This document shows positions 6,498 through 13,439 of a stretch of DNA of 13,886 nucleotides, one piece after another. Source of the stretch: Flavobacteriaceae bacterium (GTDB lineage Bacteria; Bacteroidota; Bacteroidia; Flavobacteriales; Flavobacteriaceae); the NCBI GenBank assembly GCA_030834365.1, contig JAURFJ010000030.1, positions 1-13,886 on the forward strand. The letters run 5' to 3'. The notes beneath the pieces are model-generated. The model was not told the origin of the DNA, did not search any database, and worked only from the letters and a program-made list of their open reading frames with translations. Position 1 is the first letter of the stretch; every line of letters begins with the position of its first letter. Made by a program: the position numbers and the translations under genes.

Positions 6498-7478
6498 TTA
6501 GCGTATCGATTTTAACCAATCGAAGCGTTTTTGTTGTGCTTCAAGGGCGCTAAATAGCTCTGATTTAAGTCGCGCAATCAGTTTAGCGGTGCTGGGGATG
6601 TCATCAATGGCACTTACCCCGTGCCCCGCAGACCATATCGTCTTCCAGGCTTTAGCTTCTGAGTTCATGTCGAGCCCCGGGTCTAGTTTACCTTCTTTCT
6701 TGTAGTCTTCGGGTTTGATTCCGGCCGCATCTAAACTGGGTTGCATGAAGTTGGCAGGGATTCCGGATACCGCCGCTGTGTGTATAATCTTATCAGCAGT
6801 GGCGGTTACAATCATATCTTTGTATTCGCTCTGGGCGCGACTCTCGGTGGTGTTGATGAAACGCGTTCCCATATAAGCCATGTCTGCTCCCATTTGAAGA
6901 ACGGCAGCTATGTCTTCACCGGTGCTGATGGCTCCGGCCACCACTATAGTTTTGTTAAACACCTTTTTGACATCCTTAATAAGGGCCATCGGATTGATGG
7001 TTCCGGCATGCCCTCCAGCTCCAGCAGAAACCAGAATGAGCCCGTCTACCCCGGCTTCAGCCGCCTTTTCGGCATGGCGTTTCTTCACGATATCGTGAAA
7101 TACCAATCCGCCGTAACTGTGAATCGCATCTACCAAGAGCGAAATGGCTCCTAGCGATGTAATCACCAAAGGAACCTGGTGCTTCACACAGAGTTCAACG
7201 TCTTGTTGAAGACGTGTATTGGTCGGATGAACGATGAGATTTACCCCATAAGGAGCAGGTTTTTCGCCTGTTTCTTTTTCATGAGCCTCAAGGGCCTCTT
7301 TGATCGTAATCAACCACTGCTCAAAGCCCTCGCTGCTGCGTTCGTTTAGGGCTGGAAAGGATCCGATCACCCCATTTTTGCAGCATTCAATCACCAGTTC
7401 TGGCCCAGAAACCAGAAACATAGGGGCAGCGATTACGGGTAGTTTGGCGCTTTTAAGCGCATCAGGAATGGAATTCAT
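6498..7478 (-). CDS. Nitronate monooxygenase (2-nitropropane dioxygenase family)
   Basis: This 326-residue FMN-dependent TIM-barrel enzyme would oxidise alkyl nitronates, detoxifying compounds such as propionate 3-nitronate; some homologues have other flavin roles. Motifs are PVIAAPMF (14-21), ITSLG (106-110), the signature SAGAGGHAGT (151-160) with the probable catalytic His157, AGAISTGEDI (181-190) for phosphate binding, and AYMGTRF (201-207). Length is normal. The C-terminal part (KTIWSAGHGVSAI, near 284-296) matches family members of the class found in Bacteroidota. ATG at 7478 lies 22 nt after the transporter gene, so it is probably the third gene of the ArsC-like/EamA/monooxygenase operon. 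No separate promoter stands out. Confidence 0.92.
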   Translation of the reverse strand: MNSIPDALKSAKLPVIAAPMFLVSGPELVIECCKNGVIGSFPALNERSSEGFEQWLITIKEALEAHEKETGEKPAPYGVNLIVHPTNTRLQQDVELCVKHQVPLVITSLGAISLLVDAIHSYGGLVFHDIVKKRHAEKAAEAGVDGLILVSAGAGGHAGTINPMALIKDVKKVFNKTIVVAGAISTGEDIAAVLQMGADMAYMGTRFINTTESRAQSEYKDMIVTATADKIIHTAAVSGIPANFMQPSLDAAGIKPEDYKKEGKLDPGLDMNSEAKAWKTIWSAGHGVSAIDDIPSTAKLIARLKSELFSALEAQQKRFDWLKSIR

Positions 7479-7500
7479 AGCATTTGAGTATGCTTTAAAA

Positions 7501-8403
7501 CTACGAAACTTCTGTGGGTTTGGGCTTCTTTTTTGTCGCCATGAAGACTCCGGTAAACACCAAAATGGTTGCTCCCATTTTAACCGGTGTCAACGCATCT
7601 CGCCCCGCAATTATGGCAAATAAAATGCCTATAACTGGTTGAACATAAGAGAACACCCCTATGGTGGAGGCCTTGAGCTCGGTCATGGCGTAGGCGTTTA
7701 GCAAAAAGGTCAAGCAGGTAACCCCGATGACCACAAAGGCGATGGTGCCATAGCCCCAAAGCGGAATAACGCTCCAATCGACCTCTAAAAAGGCGTTCAA
7801 GGTGATCGGTGTATTGAGCAAAATGGCAAACGTGAATATCCACTTGAGAATGGTAAACGGATTGTACTTCAACATCAACGATCGAATGATGATGAGGTAA
7901 AAACTATAAGATATCGAGTTCAGCATAATCAGCGCATTGCCCAAGGTGGGGTTTGGGGCGTCTCCTCTAACCTCTTGTCCCACTAAAATGAGCATGAGTG
8001 CCCCCAAGAATCCGATTGCAATACCTGAGGCTTTTAGTTTGGTCACCTGCTCCTTTAGAATAATTATAGAGAGCAAAAGGGTGGTTATGGGGGTAGTGGT
8101 TACAATAAGCGCGCTGTTTATGGGAGTGGAGAGTTCAAGCCCAGAAAAGAACGAGAGCATGTTGATACAGGCTCCGAAAACGGCCGCCAAGAAAATGCGC
8201 TTGAAGTCTTCACGCTCAATTTTCTCTTTGGGGGCAAAAATGGCCGCTAGCCAGAAGAAGATAAATCCGCCGATCACCCTCATAAAAATAAAGGCAAACG
8301 GACTCACCAGATCGGGCATTACCTCCTTAGCGACGGTGTGATTTAGGCCGTAAATGGTGGTAGCCCCTAGAGCGGCCAAAAGCGCTAGAATGCGCTTTCT
8401 CAT
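7501..8403 (-). CDS. EamA/DMT-family transporter
   Basis: The 300-residue inner-membrane protein belongs to the drug/metabolite transporter superfamily. It has about ten hydrophobic segments arranged as two EamA repeats, roughly residues 5-140 and 155-289, with polar tails (MRKR at the start, KKKPKPTEVS at the end). Signs of the family are the early NHTVAKEVMP (21-30), the helix ending in ILKEQVTKLKASGIAIGFLGA, and in the second repeat TELKASTIGVFSYVQPVIGILFAI near 241-264. Substrates of such proteins (amino acids, metabolites, drugs) cannot be predicted from sequence. Its ATG at 8403 overlaps the TGA of the upstream ArsC-like gene (ATGA), which indicates translational coupling. Confidence 0.93.
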   Translation of the reverse strand: MRKRILALLAALGATTIYGLNHTVAKEVMPDLVSPFAFIFMRVIGGFIFFWLAAIFAPKEKIEREDFKRIFLAAVFGACINMLSFFSGLELSTPINSALIVTTTPITTLLLSIIILKEQVTKLKASGIAIGFLGALMLILVGQEVRGDAPNPTLGNALIMLNSISYSFYLIIIRSLMLKYNPFTILKWIFTFAILLNTPITLNAFLEVDWSVIPLWGYGTIAFVVIGVTCLTFLLNAYAMTELKASTIGVFSYVQPVIGILFAIIAGRDALTPVKMGATILVFTGVFMATKKKPKPTEVS

Positions 8404-8753
8404 TGATGCAAAGCCTGTTTGGCCGAATCTAGAACGGCCTTCGCGTTGCCGATAAATATGGCCCTTTCGGTGACGACTACAGGCCTTTTTAAGAAGGTAT
8501 AATGCTCTAGAATGAGCGAACGGTAATCGTGTTCAGAAAGTGTTTTTTCAGCGAGGTTGCGCTGTCGGTACAAGACCGCTCTTCTGCTGAAGAGAGCTTC
8601 GTAGCTTCCGGCTAATTTAGCCATGTGATCGAGGGCTTTTTCTGAGATGCCTTTCGATTTGATTTCGACGAGCTCAATGTCGCTTGAAGGAGCTAAAAAT
8701 TCGAGCGCCTTTTGACAGGTTTTACAGGTCTCTAAGTAAAAAATGGTGCGCAT
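8400..8753 (-). CDS. ArsC/Spx-family thioredoxin-fold protein
   Basis: I place the start at ATG 8753, giving 117 residues beginning MRTIFYLETCKTC. A longer form from TTG 8807 is open, but a promoter lies inside that extension. The protein is a thioredoxin-fold member of the ArsC/Spx/YffB group: Cys10-x-x-Cys13 sits in the usual active-site loop, LFSRR (54-58) follows in the middle, and KRPVV (89-93, with Arg90) matches the arginine-proline motif of ArsC. The CxxC resembles Spx rather than classical ArsC, which uses a single cysteine. It could be a glutathione-linked arsenate reductase, a regulator or another thiol enzyme. It is the first gene of an operon with an EamA transporter (4-nt overlap) and a nitronate monooxygenase. 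Confidence 0.85.
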   Translation of the reverse strand: MRTIFYLETCKTCQKALEFLAPSSDIELVEIKSKGISEKALDHMAKLAGSYEALFSRRAVLYRQRNLAEKTLSEHDYRSLILEHYTFLKRPVVVTERAIFIGNAKAVLDSAKQALHQ

Positions 8754-8775
8754 ATCAATCGTTTTGAGCCACCCA

Positions 8776-8807
8776 CAAAAATACACATCCTTGGGCTTAG
8801 GGTTCAA
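8776..8807 (-). promoter_or_regulatory. Promoter of the ArsC-like/EamA/monooxygenase operon
   Basis: On the minus strand TTG (8807-8805) is separated by 21 nt from TATTTTTG (8783-8776), an exact match to TAnnTTTG. Transcription would start near 8770, leaving a leader of about 16 nt before ATG 8753. The -33 TTG is also the start codon of the longer reading frame, so that longer form is unlikely to be translated. Confidence 0.75.
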
Positions 8808-8833
8808 TCAAAATCTTTTGCGAATTTGAAAAT

Positions 8834-8870
8834 TTTGCCCCCCTCTCAGCATAGAAATAGCATAATTTTG
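8834..8870 (+). promoter_or_regulatory. Probable gdhA promoter
   Basis: TAATTTTG (8863-8870) is an exact TAnnTTTG match, 26 nt before the gdhA ATG. The nearest upstream TTTG (8834-8837) is 25 nt away, longer than usual, so the -33 assignment is uncertain. The gap 8808-8896 between the divergent operons holds no ORF. Confidence 0.55.
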
Positions 8871-8896
8871 CAGCTGTATTATTAATTGTTCAAAAA

Positions 8897-10252
8897 ATGC
8901 ACGTAGATACCCAAAGCGCAATCGATAACTTCATGAGTGAAGTACGCAGTCGAAACGGTCACGAACCCGAATTTTTGCAGGCGGTTCAAGAGGTGGCTGA
9001 CACGGTGATTCCATACATCGTTCAACACGACATTTACCACGGTAAAAACATTTTATTGAGAATGGTCGAACCCGAACGCCTTATTTCTTTTAGAGTAGCT
9101 TGGGTAGATGACAAAGGAGAAATTCATGTGAATCGCGGCTATAGAATACAAATGAATTCGGCCATTGGGCCTTACAAGGGAGGCCTGCGTTTTCACCCGA
9201 CTGTAAACGCCAGTGTGCTGAAGTTTTTGGCCTTTGAACAAGTATTTAAAAATAGCCTAACTACCCTTCCGATGGGCGGTGCAAAAGGCGGATCTGATTT
9301 TGATCCCAAGGGAAAATCAGACGACGAGATCATGCGCTTCTGCCATGCCTTCATGTCTGAATTGTGTAGACACATCGGTCCGAATACAGACGTTCCGGCC
9401 GGTGATATTGGAGTAGGCGCAAGAGAAATTGGGTACCTTTTTGGCGCTTATAAAAAGACCAGAAATGAGTTTACCGGTGTGCTCACTGGAAAGGGGTTGA
9501 GCTGGGGTGGATCGCAAATTCGTCCTGAGGCTACAGGGTATGGCACGGTCTATTTTGCGCAGAGCATGCTACAGACTAAAGGGGAATCAATTGAAGGAAA
9601 AAATGTGGTCATTTCTGGTTCAGGAAATGTTGCCCAATTTGCAGCTGAAAAGGTCTTGCAACTGGGCGGAAAAGTGCTTACCCTCTCTGATTCAGGAGGA
9701 TATATCTACGATCCGGACGGAATTGACGAACAAAAGCTCACGTTTGTTATGGACCTGAAGAACAACAAACGCGGCCGTATCATGACCTACGTAAAAGAAT
9801 ACCCAAAGGCAACCTATCACGAGGGTAAGCGCCCATGGGACGTAAAGTGCCAGATCGCTCTTCCGTGCGCAACGCAGAATGAATTGACAGGTGAAGACGC
9901 CAATCAGCTGATCAAAAACGGGGTGATTGCCGTGTCTGAAGGAGCAAATATGCCTTCTACGCCTGAGGCCATTCACCTCTTTCACGATCACAAAATTTTA
10001 TTTGCGCCTGGAAAGGCTTCTAATGCAGGTGGGGTTGCCACATCTGGCCTAGAGATGTCGCAGAATTCACTGCGAATCAGCTGGACACGTGAAGAGGTCG
10101 ATGTTAAGCTTCGCAGTATAATGAGTGATATTCACGACGCATGCACGCATTATGGGATGGAGGAAGATGGCTACTGCAACTATGTTAAGGGAGCAAATAT
10201 TGCCGGATTCGTAAAGGTTGCAGACGCTATGCTTGCTCAAGGAGTGATTTAA
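8897..10252 (+). CDS. gdhA: NADP-type glutamate dehydrogenase
   Basis: This 451-residue enzyme converts 2-oxoglutarate and ammonium to glutamate, normally as a cytoplasmic hexamer. Substrate-site lysines are visible in GPYKGGLRFHP (Lys94), EQVFKNSLT (Lys118) and LPMGGAKGGSDFDPKGKS (catalytic Lys130). PAGDIGVGAREIGY (167-180) contains the catalytic Asp170. The Rossmann domain shows VVISGSGNVAQFAAEK (237-252). The length of about 450 and these sequences fit the bacterial GdhA group that is usually NADP-specific; cofactor choice is inferred from similarity. ATG at 8897 is well supported by the N-terminus. The stop is followed after 4 nt by recO, suggesting co-transcription. Confidence 0.96.
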   Translation: MHVDTQSAIDNFMSEVRSRNGHEPEFLQAVQEVADTVIPYIVQHDIYHGKNILLRMVEPERLISFRVAWVDDKGEIHVNRGYRIQMNSAIGPYKGGLRFHPTVNASVLKFLAFEQVFKNSLTTLPMGGAKGGSDFDPKGKSDDEIMRFCHAFMSELCRHIGPNTDVPAGDIGVGAREIGYLFGAYKKTRNEFTGVLTGKGLSWGGSQIRPEATGYGTVYFAQSMLQTKGESIEGKNVVISGSGNVAQFAAEKVLQLGGKVLTLSDSGGYIYDPDGIDEQKLTFVMDLKNNKRGRIMTYVKEYPKATYHEGKRPWDVKCQIALPCATQNELTGEDANQLIKNGVIAVSEGANMPSTPEAIHLFHDHKILFAPGKASNAGGVATSGLEMSQNSLRISWTREEVDVKLRSIMSDIHDACTHYGMEEDGYCNYVKGANIAGFVKVADAMLAQGVI

Positions 10253-10256
10253 GGTA

Positions 10257-10985
10257 TTGAACGCTCAGGTTATACACACAGAGCTCATCGTTTTAAGCCG
10301 ACTAAGGTATGGTGACACTAGCCTTATTGTTCGCGCCTACACGCGAGAGCTCGGCCTGCAATCGTATATGATAAAAGGAGTGCTTAAGCCCAAAAAAACA
10401 GGGCTTAAGCCTTCTTATTTTCAGAGCCTTACTCGTTTAAATGCCGTGGTCACGTATTCGGCTAAAGCTCAAAAGCTTGAGGCGATCAGAGAGGCGAAGC
10501 CCGTAGCTACATCAAATGGATTTTCAGCCGATGTGCTGAAGTCGAATGTGGCGCTGTTTATGGCCGAGGTTCTTTCAATGCTATTGTCTGAAGAGCAAGA
10601 AGATCAGCAGCTTTATAGTTTTTTGACCGATCAAATTGACCAGCTCGAGACAGAAGCTGTTGGTCCAGATTACCTCATCCTATTTCTGTTGCGATTGGCT
10701 CATTTCATGGGCTGCTTTCCAGATAAGACGTATGAGTCATCTCAAGTGTTTGACTTGAGCCAGGGCCTGTTTACCAAATCACAATACGCCCTTACCCCAC
10801 TTTCAACAGAAGCCTCTGAGCTACTTCATCACTATTTAGGCACGAAATTTGATAATGGTAAGCGCATAAATGCTTCAAAAGCGACTAGGCAAGAAGTTTT
10901 AGAAGGGCTGTTAAGGTATTTTTCTTTTCAAATAGCCGGATTCAAATTTCCCAAATCGCTCGAGATCATTCAATCGATCTTTTGA
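10257..10985 (+). CDS. recO: DNA repair protein RecO
   Basis: The 242-residue protein is RecO, which with RecR loads RecA onto SSB-coated single-stranded DNA. The N-terminal OB-fold is clear: ELIVLSRLRYGDTSLIVRAYTRELG (9-33), then YMIKGVLKPKKTGLKPSYFQSLTRL (37-61). The rest is the helical RecO C-terminal domain. The zinc-binding cysteine cluster of some RecO proteins is absent, with only one Cys seen (near residue 154). The start is TTG at 10257, 4 nt after the gdhA stop; the first in-frame ATG is at residue 38, inside the OB-fold, so it cannot be the start. The TGA overlaps the receptor ATG by one base (TGATG). A perfect inverted repeat lies at 10382-10410 within the gene. Confidence 0.93.
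   Translation: MNAQVIHTELIVLSRLRYGDTSLIVRAYTRELGLQSYMIKGVLKPKKTGLKPSYFQSLTRLNAVVTYSAKAQKLEAIREAKPVATSNGFSADVLKSNVALFMAEVLSMLLSEEQEDQQLYSFLTDQIDQLETEAVGPDYLILFLLRLAHFMGCFPDKTYESSQVFDLSQGLFTKSQYALTPLSTEASELLHHYLGTKFDNGKRINASKATRQEVLEGLLRYFSFQIAGFKFPKSLEIIQSIF
10382..10410 (+). repeat. Perfect inverted repeat inside recO
   Basis: GCTTAAGCCC (10382-10391) and GGGCTTAAGC (10401-10410) form a perfect 10-bp stem around a 9-nt A-rich loop. The stretch encodes LKPKKTGLKP in the RecO OB-fold, so the repeat also gives two LKP triplets. It lies about 125 nt into the gene. No T-run follows, so it is not an intrinsic terminator. It may be a chance product of the repeated residues or an RNA structure. Confidence 0.7.
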
Positions 10986-13378
10986 TGAGATTTTTAACAG
11001 CGATGGTGTTGTGGGCCTTGGGGCTCTCAGTTTACGCACAACAGGTGGTGGTCAAAGATTCTTTGAGCGGCGACCCGATCTCTGGTGTAATCATATACAA
11101 CGAGTCAAGAAGCGCCTTCACCACAACCGGTTCAAACGGTCAGGCTGAGCTCGATAGGTTCGCTGTTAAAGAATGGTTGTTTTTTAGACACATGGGCCAT
11201 GGGGTACTCAAGCGCCTCAAATCGACTATTGAAAATGGAGAAACCCTTTATTTGAGTTCACAATCTGAGGGCCTAGATGAAATTGTTATTTCAGCATCGC
11301 GCTTTGCCGAGGTGGCCCGAAAATTGCCTGTTCGCGTTCGAAAAATTGGCGATCAAGAAATTGCCCTAACCCAGCCTCAAACGGCTGCAGATTTACTTCA
11401 AAATACGGGGGCAGTTTTTGTGCAAAAAAGTCAGTTGGGGGGTGGAAGCCCTATGATTAGAGGCTTTGCGACCAACAGGGTGCTCATAACTGTAGACGGC
11501 ATCCGAATGAATAATGCCATTTTTAGAGGTGGTAATATTCAAAATGTTATTTCCATAGATCCATTTACACTAGAAAGAGCGGAGATTCTGTACGGCCCCG
11601 GAACGGTAATTTCAGGGAGTGACGCTATCGGAGGTGTAATGAATTTTTACACCCGAGAACTCGAAGAACTTGAGTCGGCTAATGAGACCTTGCAGCAGAC
11701 TGACTATGCGCTGCGCATGGCTACCGCTGCTTCTGAGCGCACGGTACATGTCTCTCATAAAGTCATTAGCCCAAAGTTTGCGGGGGTTATTAGCTTTTCG
11801 CGTATGTCGGTTGGCGATTTAAAAATGGGATCTGATGGGCCTGATTCGTATCTCAGAACTTTTTATGTGGAGACCGAAGGCGGAGTAGATCGAGTGGTAC
11901 AAAATGAAGATCCTCAAAAGCAAGTGGGAAGCGGCTTTGATTCGTATCACTTCATGGCAAAAGGGCGTCAGCGCATTTCAAAGGAATGGCACCAACAAAT
12001 GGGTTTGTTTTTCAATACTACCTCTGATTTCGGACGTTACGATCGTCTGATTCAAACCCGTAAGGGGCTACCAAGATCAGCAGAGTGGTATTACGGACCT
12101 CAGCAGTGGCTCATGACCTATTACAAACTTACCCAAGAAGCTGAAAAGACCCGACATCAATTTTCAGCGGCCTATCAGCGGTTTAATGAATCTCGCTTTG
12201 ATCGTGCTTTCGGAGATCCTGTCTTGAATCAAGCCCTAGAAAAAGTAGACGTGATCAATGTTTCACTAGACGCGGAGCGCATACTTTCTGAAAACAGTTT
12301 GTTTAGGTATGGGGTTGCCTTAGACCACAATTTCATCGGATCGTCTGCCTTTAGCGTGGATCAAAAAAATTCGGAGAGAAACACTTTGGTCTCTCGTTAC
12401 CCCGACCGATCAGATTGGGGAGCCTGGGCGCTTTACGCGGCTATTCAACATTCGTTTTCTAAAGAGCTCACGTTCAATGCTGGCGCCCGCTACAATCGCG
12501 TAAATAGTACGATTGCTTTTGAGCAAAACCCATTTACGGCTGATTTCGGAACCCAGCAGTTTGAGACCGATGCTCTCACCTATTCTCTTGGACTCAACTA
12601 CGACCACGATCGTCATTGGCATTTTAGGGCCAATCTTTCAACTGGATTTAGGGCTCCAAATATTGATGACCTATCAAAAGTATTTGACTCAGAGCCAGGA
12701 AGTGTGGTAGTGCCCAATCCGAGCCTGCAATCTGAGAAAGCGATTACCGCAGAATTGGGGGTAAGGCGCAGATGGGGTCGAAAACTGTGGGTAGATAGCA
12801 GCTTTTTTCACTCACGACTAAACGATGCCCTTATTCGAAGACCTTTTGTGTATAACGGACAGTCTCAAATCGAATACAGAGGCATAATGAGCGAGGTTTT
12901 GGCCATTCAAAACGGGACAAGTGCTGAGGTGGTAGGAGCAGAACTGGCGATTTACAGTCATTTGAGTCGTCATTTTTCGGCACGGGCTTTTGCGAATTAT
13001 ACCCGTGGAATTGAAACCGACGTAGAGGGGGTAGAGTCGTATATGCGACATGCCGCACCGTTTTTTGGATTGGTTCAGCTTCGTTTTTTGAGTGGACGAT
13101 TCAGCGCCGTTGCTGACAGCCAGTTCAACGGAGCCATTGAGCATGAGCGACTGGCACTCTCTGAGCGCGCAAAAGACTTCATGTATGCCATAGACGAAAT
13201 GGGCAGACCCTTCAGCCCCGCATGGCAAACAGTCAATTTTCGCATGAACTATGAGCTGAGAAGGTGGCAGTTATTTCTTGCGCTAGAAAACATCTTAGAC
13301 CAGCGTTATCGCCCCTATTCTTCGGGTATAGCTGCTCCAGCCAGGCAAGTGGTTTTCGGCCTTCAGACTAGAAGATAG
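10985..13378 (+). CDS. TonB-dependent outer-membrane receptor, heme-receptor-like
   Basis: The 797-residue protein begins with a signal peptide (MRFLTAMVLWALGLSVYAQ). A CarboxypepD_reg-like domain follows at about 20-90, then DEIVISASR (98-106) and the plug at about 113-224. In the plug, GGGSPMIRGFATNRVLITV (152-170), DGIRMNNAIFRGGNIQNV (171-188) and YGPGTVISGSDAIGGVMNF (203-221) match the Bacteroidota hemoglobin/heme-type receptor group. The rest is a 22-strand barrel with FRAP and PNPSL near residues 558-585, but no His lies between them as in classical heme receptors. The C-terminus has the usual LENILDQRYRPYSSGI and ends GLQTRR instead of an aromatic residue. I chose ATG 10985, overlapping the recO stop, over TTG 10982. 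Ligand: heme is plausible, not proven. Confidence 0.92.
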   Translation: MRFLTAMVLWALGLSVYAQQVVVKDSLSGDPISGVIIYNESRSAFTTTGSNGQAELDRFAVKEWLFFRHMGHGVLKRLKSTIENGETLYLSSQSEGLDEIVISASRFAEVARKLPVRVRKIGDQEIALTQPQTAADLLQNTGAVFVQKSQLGGGSPMIRGFATNRVLITVDGIRMNNAIFRGGNIQNVISIDPFTLERAEILYGPGTVISGSDAIGGVMNFYTRELEELESANETLQQTDYALRMATAASERTVHVSHKVISPKFAGVISFSRMSVGDLKMGSDGPDSYLRTFYVETEGGVDRVVQNEDPQKQVGSGFDSYHFMAKGRQRISKEWHQQMGLFFNTTSDFGRYDRLIQTRKGLPRSAEWYYGPQQWLMTYYKLTQEAEKTRHQFSAAYQRFNESRFDRAFGDPVLNQALEKVDVINVSLDAERILSENSLFRYGVALDHNFIGSSAFSVDQKNSERNTLVSRYPDRSDWGAWALYAAIQHSFSKELTFNAGARYNRVNSTIAFEQNPFTADFGTQQFETDALTYSLGLNYDHDRHWHFRANLSTGFRAPNIDDLSKVFDSEPGSVVVPNPSLQSEKAITAELGVRRRWGRKLWVDSSFFHSRLNDALIRRPFVYNGQSQIEYRGIMSEVLAIQNGTSAEVVGAELAIYSHLSRHFSARAFANYTRGIETDVEGVESYMRHAAPFFGLVQLRFLSGRFSAVADSQFNGAIEHERLALSERAKDFMYAIDEMGRPFSPAWQTVNFRMNYELRRWQLFLALENILDQRYRPYSSGIAAPARQVVFGLQTRR

Positions 13379-13384
13379 TTTGGG

Positions 13385-13414
13385 TTTGATTTGGCGCTCA
13401 AATGCTTACTTTTG
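13385..13414 (+). promoter_or_regulatory. ileS promoter
   Basis: TTTG (13385-13388) is followed after 18 nt by TACTTTTG (13407-13414), an exact match to both parts of the Bacteroidota consensus. It lies in the gap after the receptor stop and would give a leader of about 20 nt before the ileS GTG. It implies that ileS is transcribed separately from gdhA-recO-receptor. Confidence 0.8.
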
Positions 13415-13439
13415 CTTTTCTTAAAAAGAAGCGGTCGAA

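Noticed and set aside
6741..7154. 137-residue plus-strand ORF
   Set aside because: It is antisense to the nitronate monooxygenase, whose motifs are intact, and has a non-protein-like composition.
7937..8341. 134-residue plus-strand ORF
   Set aside because: It is antisense to the EamA transporter; the rich Ser/Ile/Lys composition is what a complement of membrane helices gives.
12818..13228. 136-residue minus-strand ORF inside the receptor gene
   Set aside because: It is a shadow of the TonB receptor barrel, with no recognisable domain and no promoter or start context.
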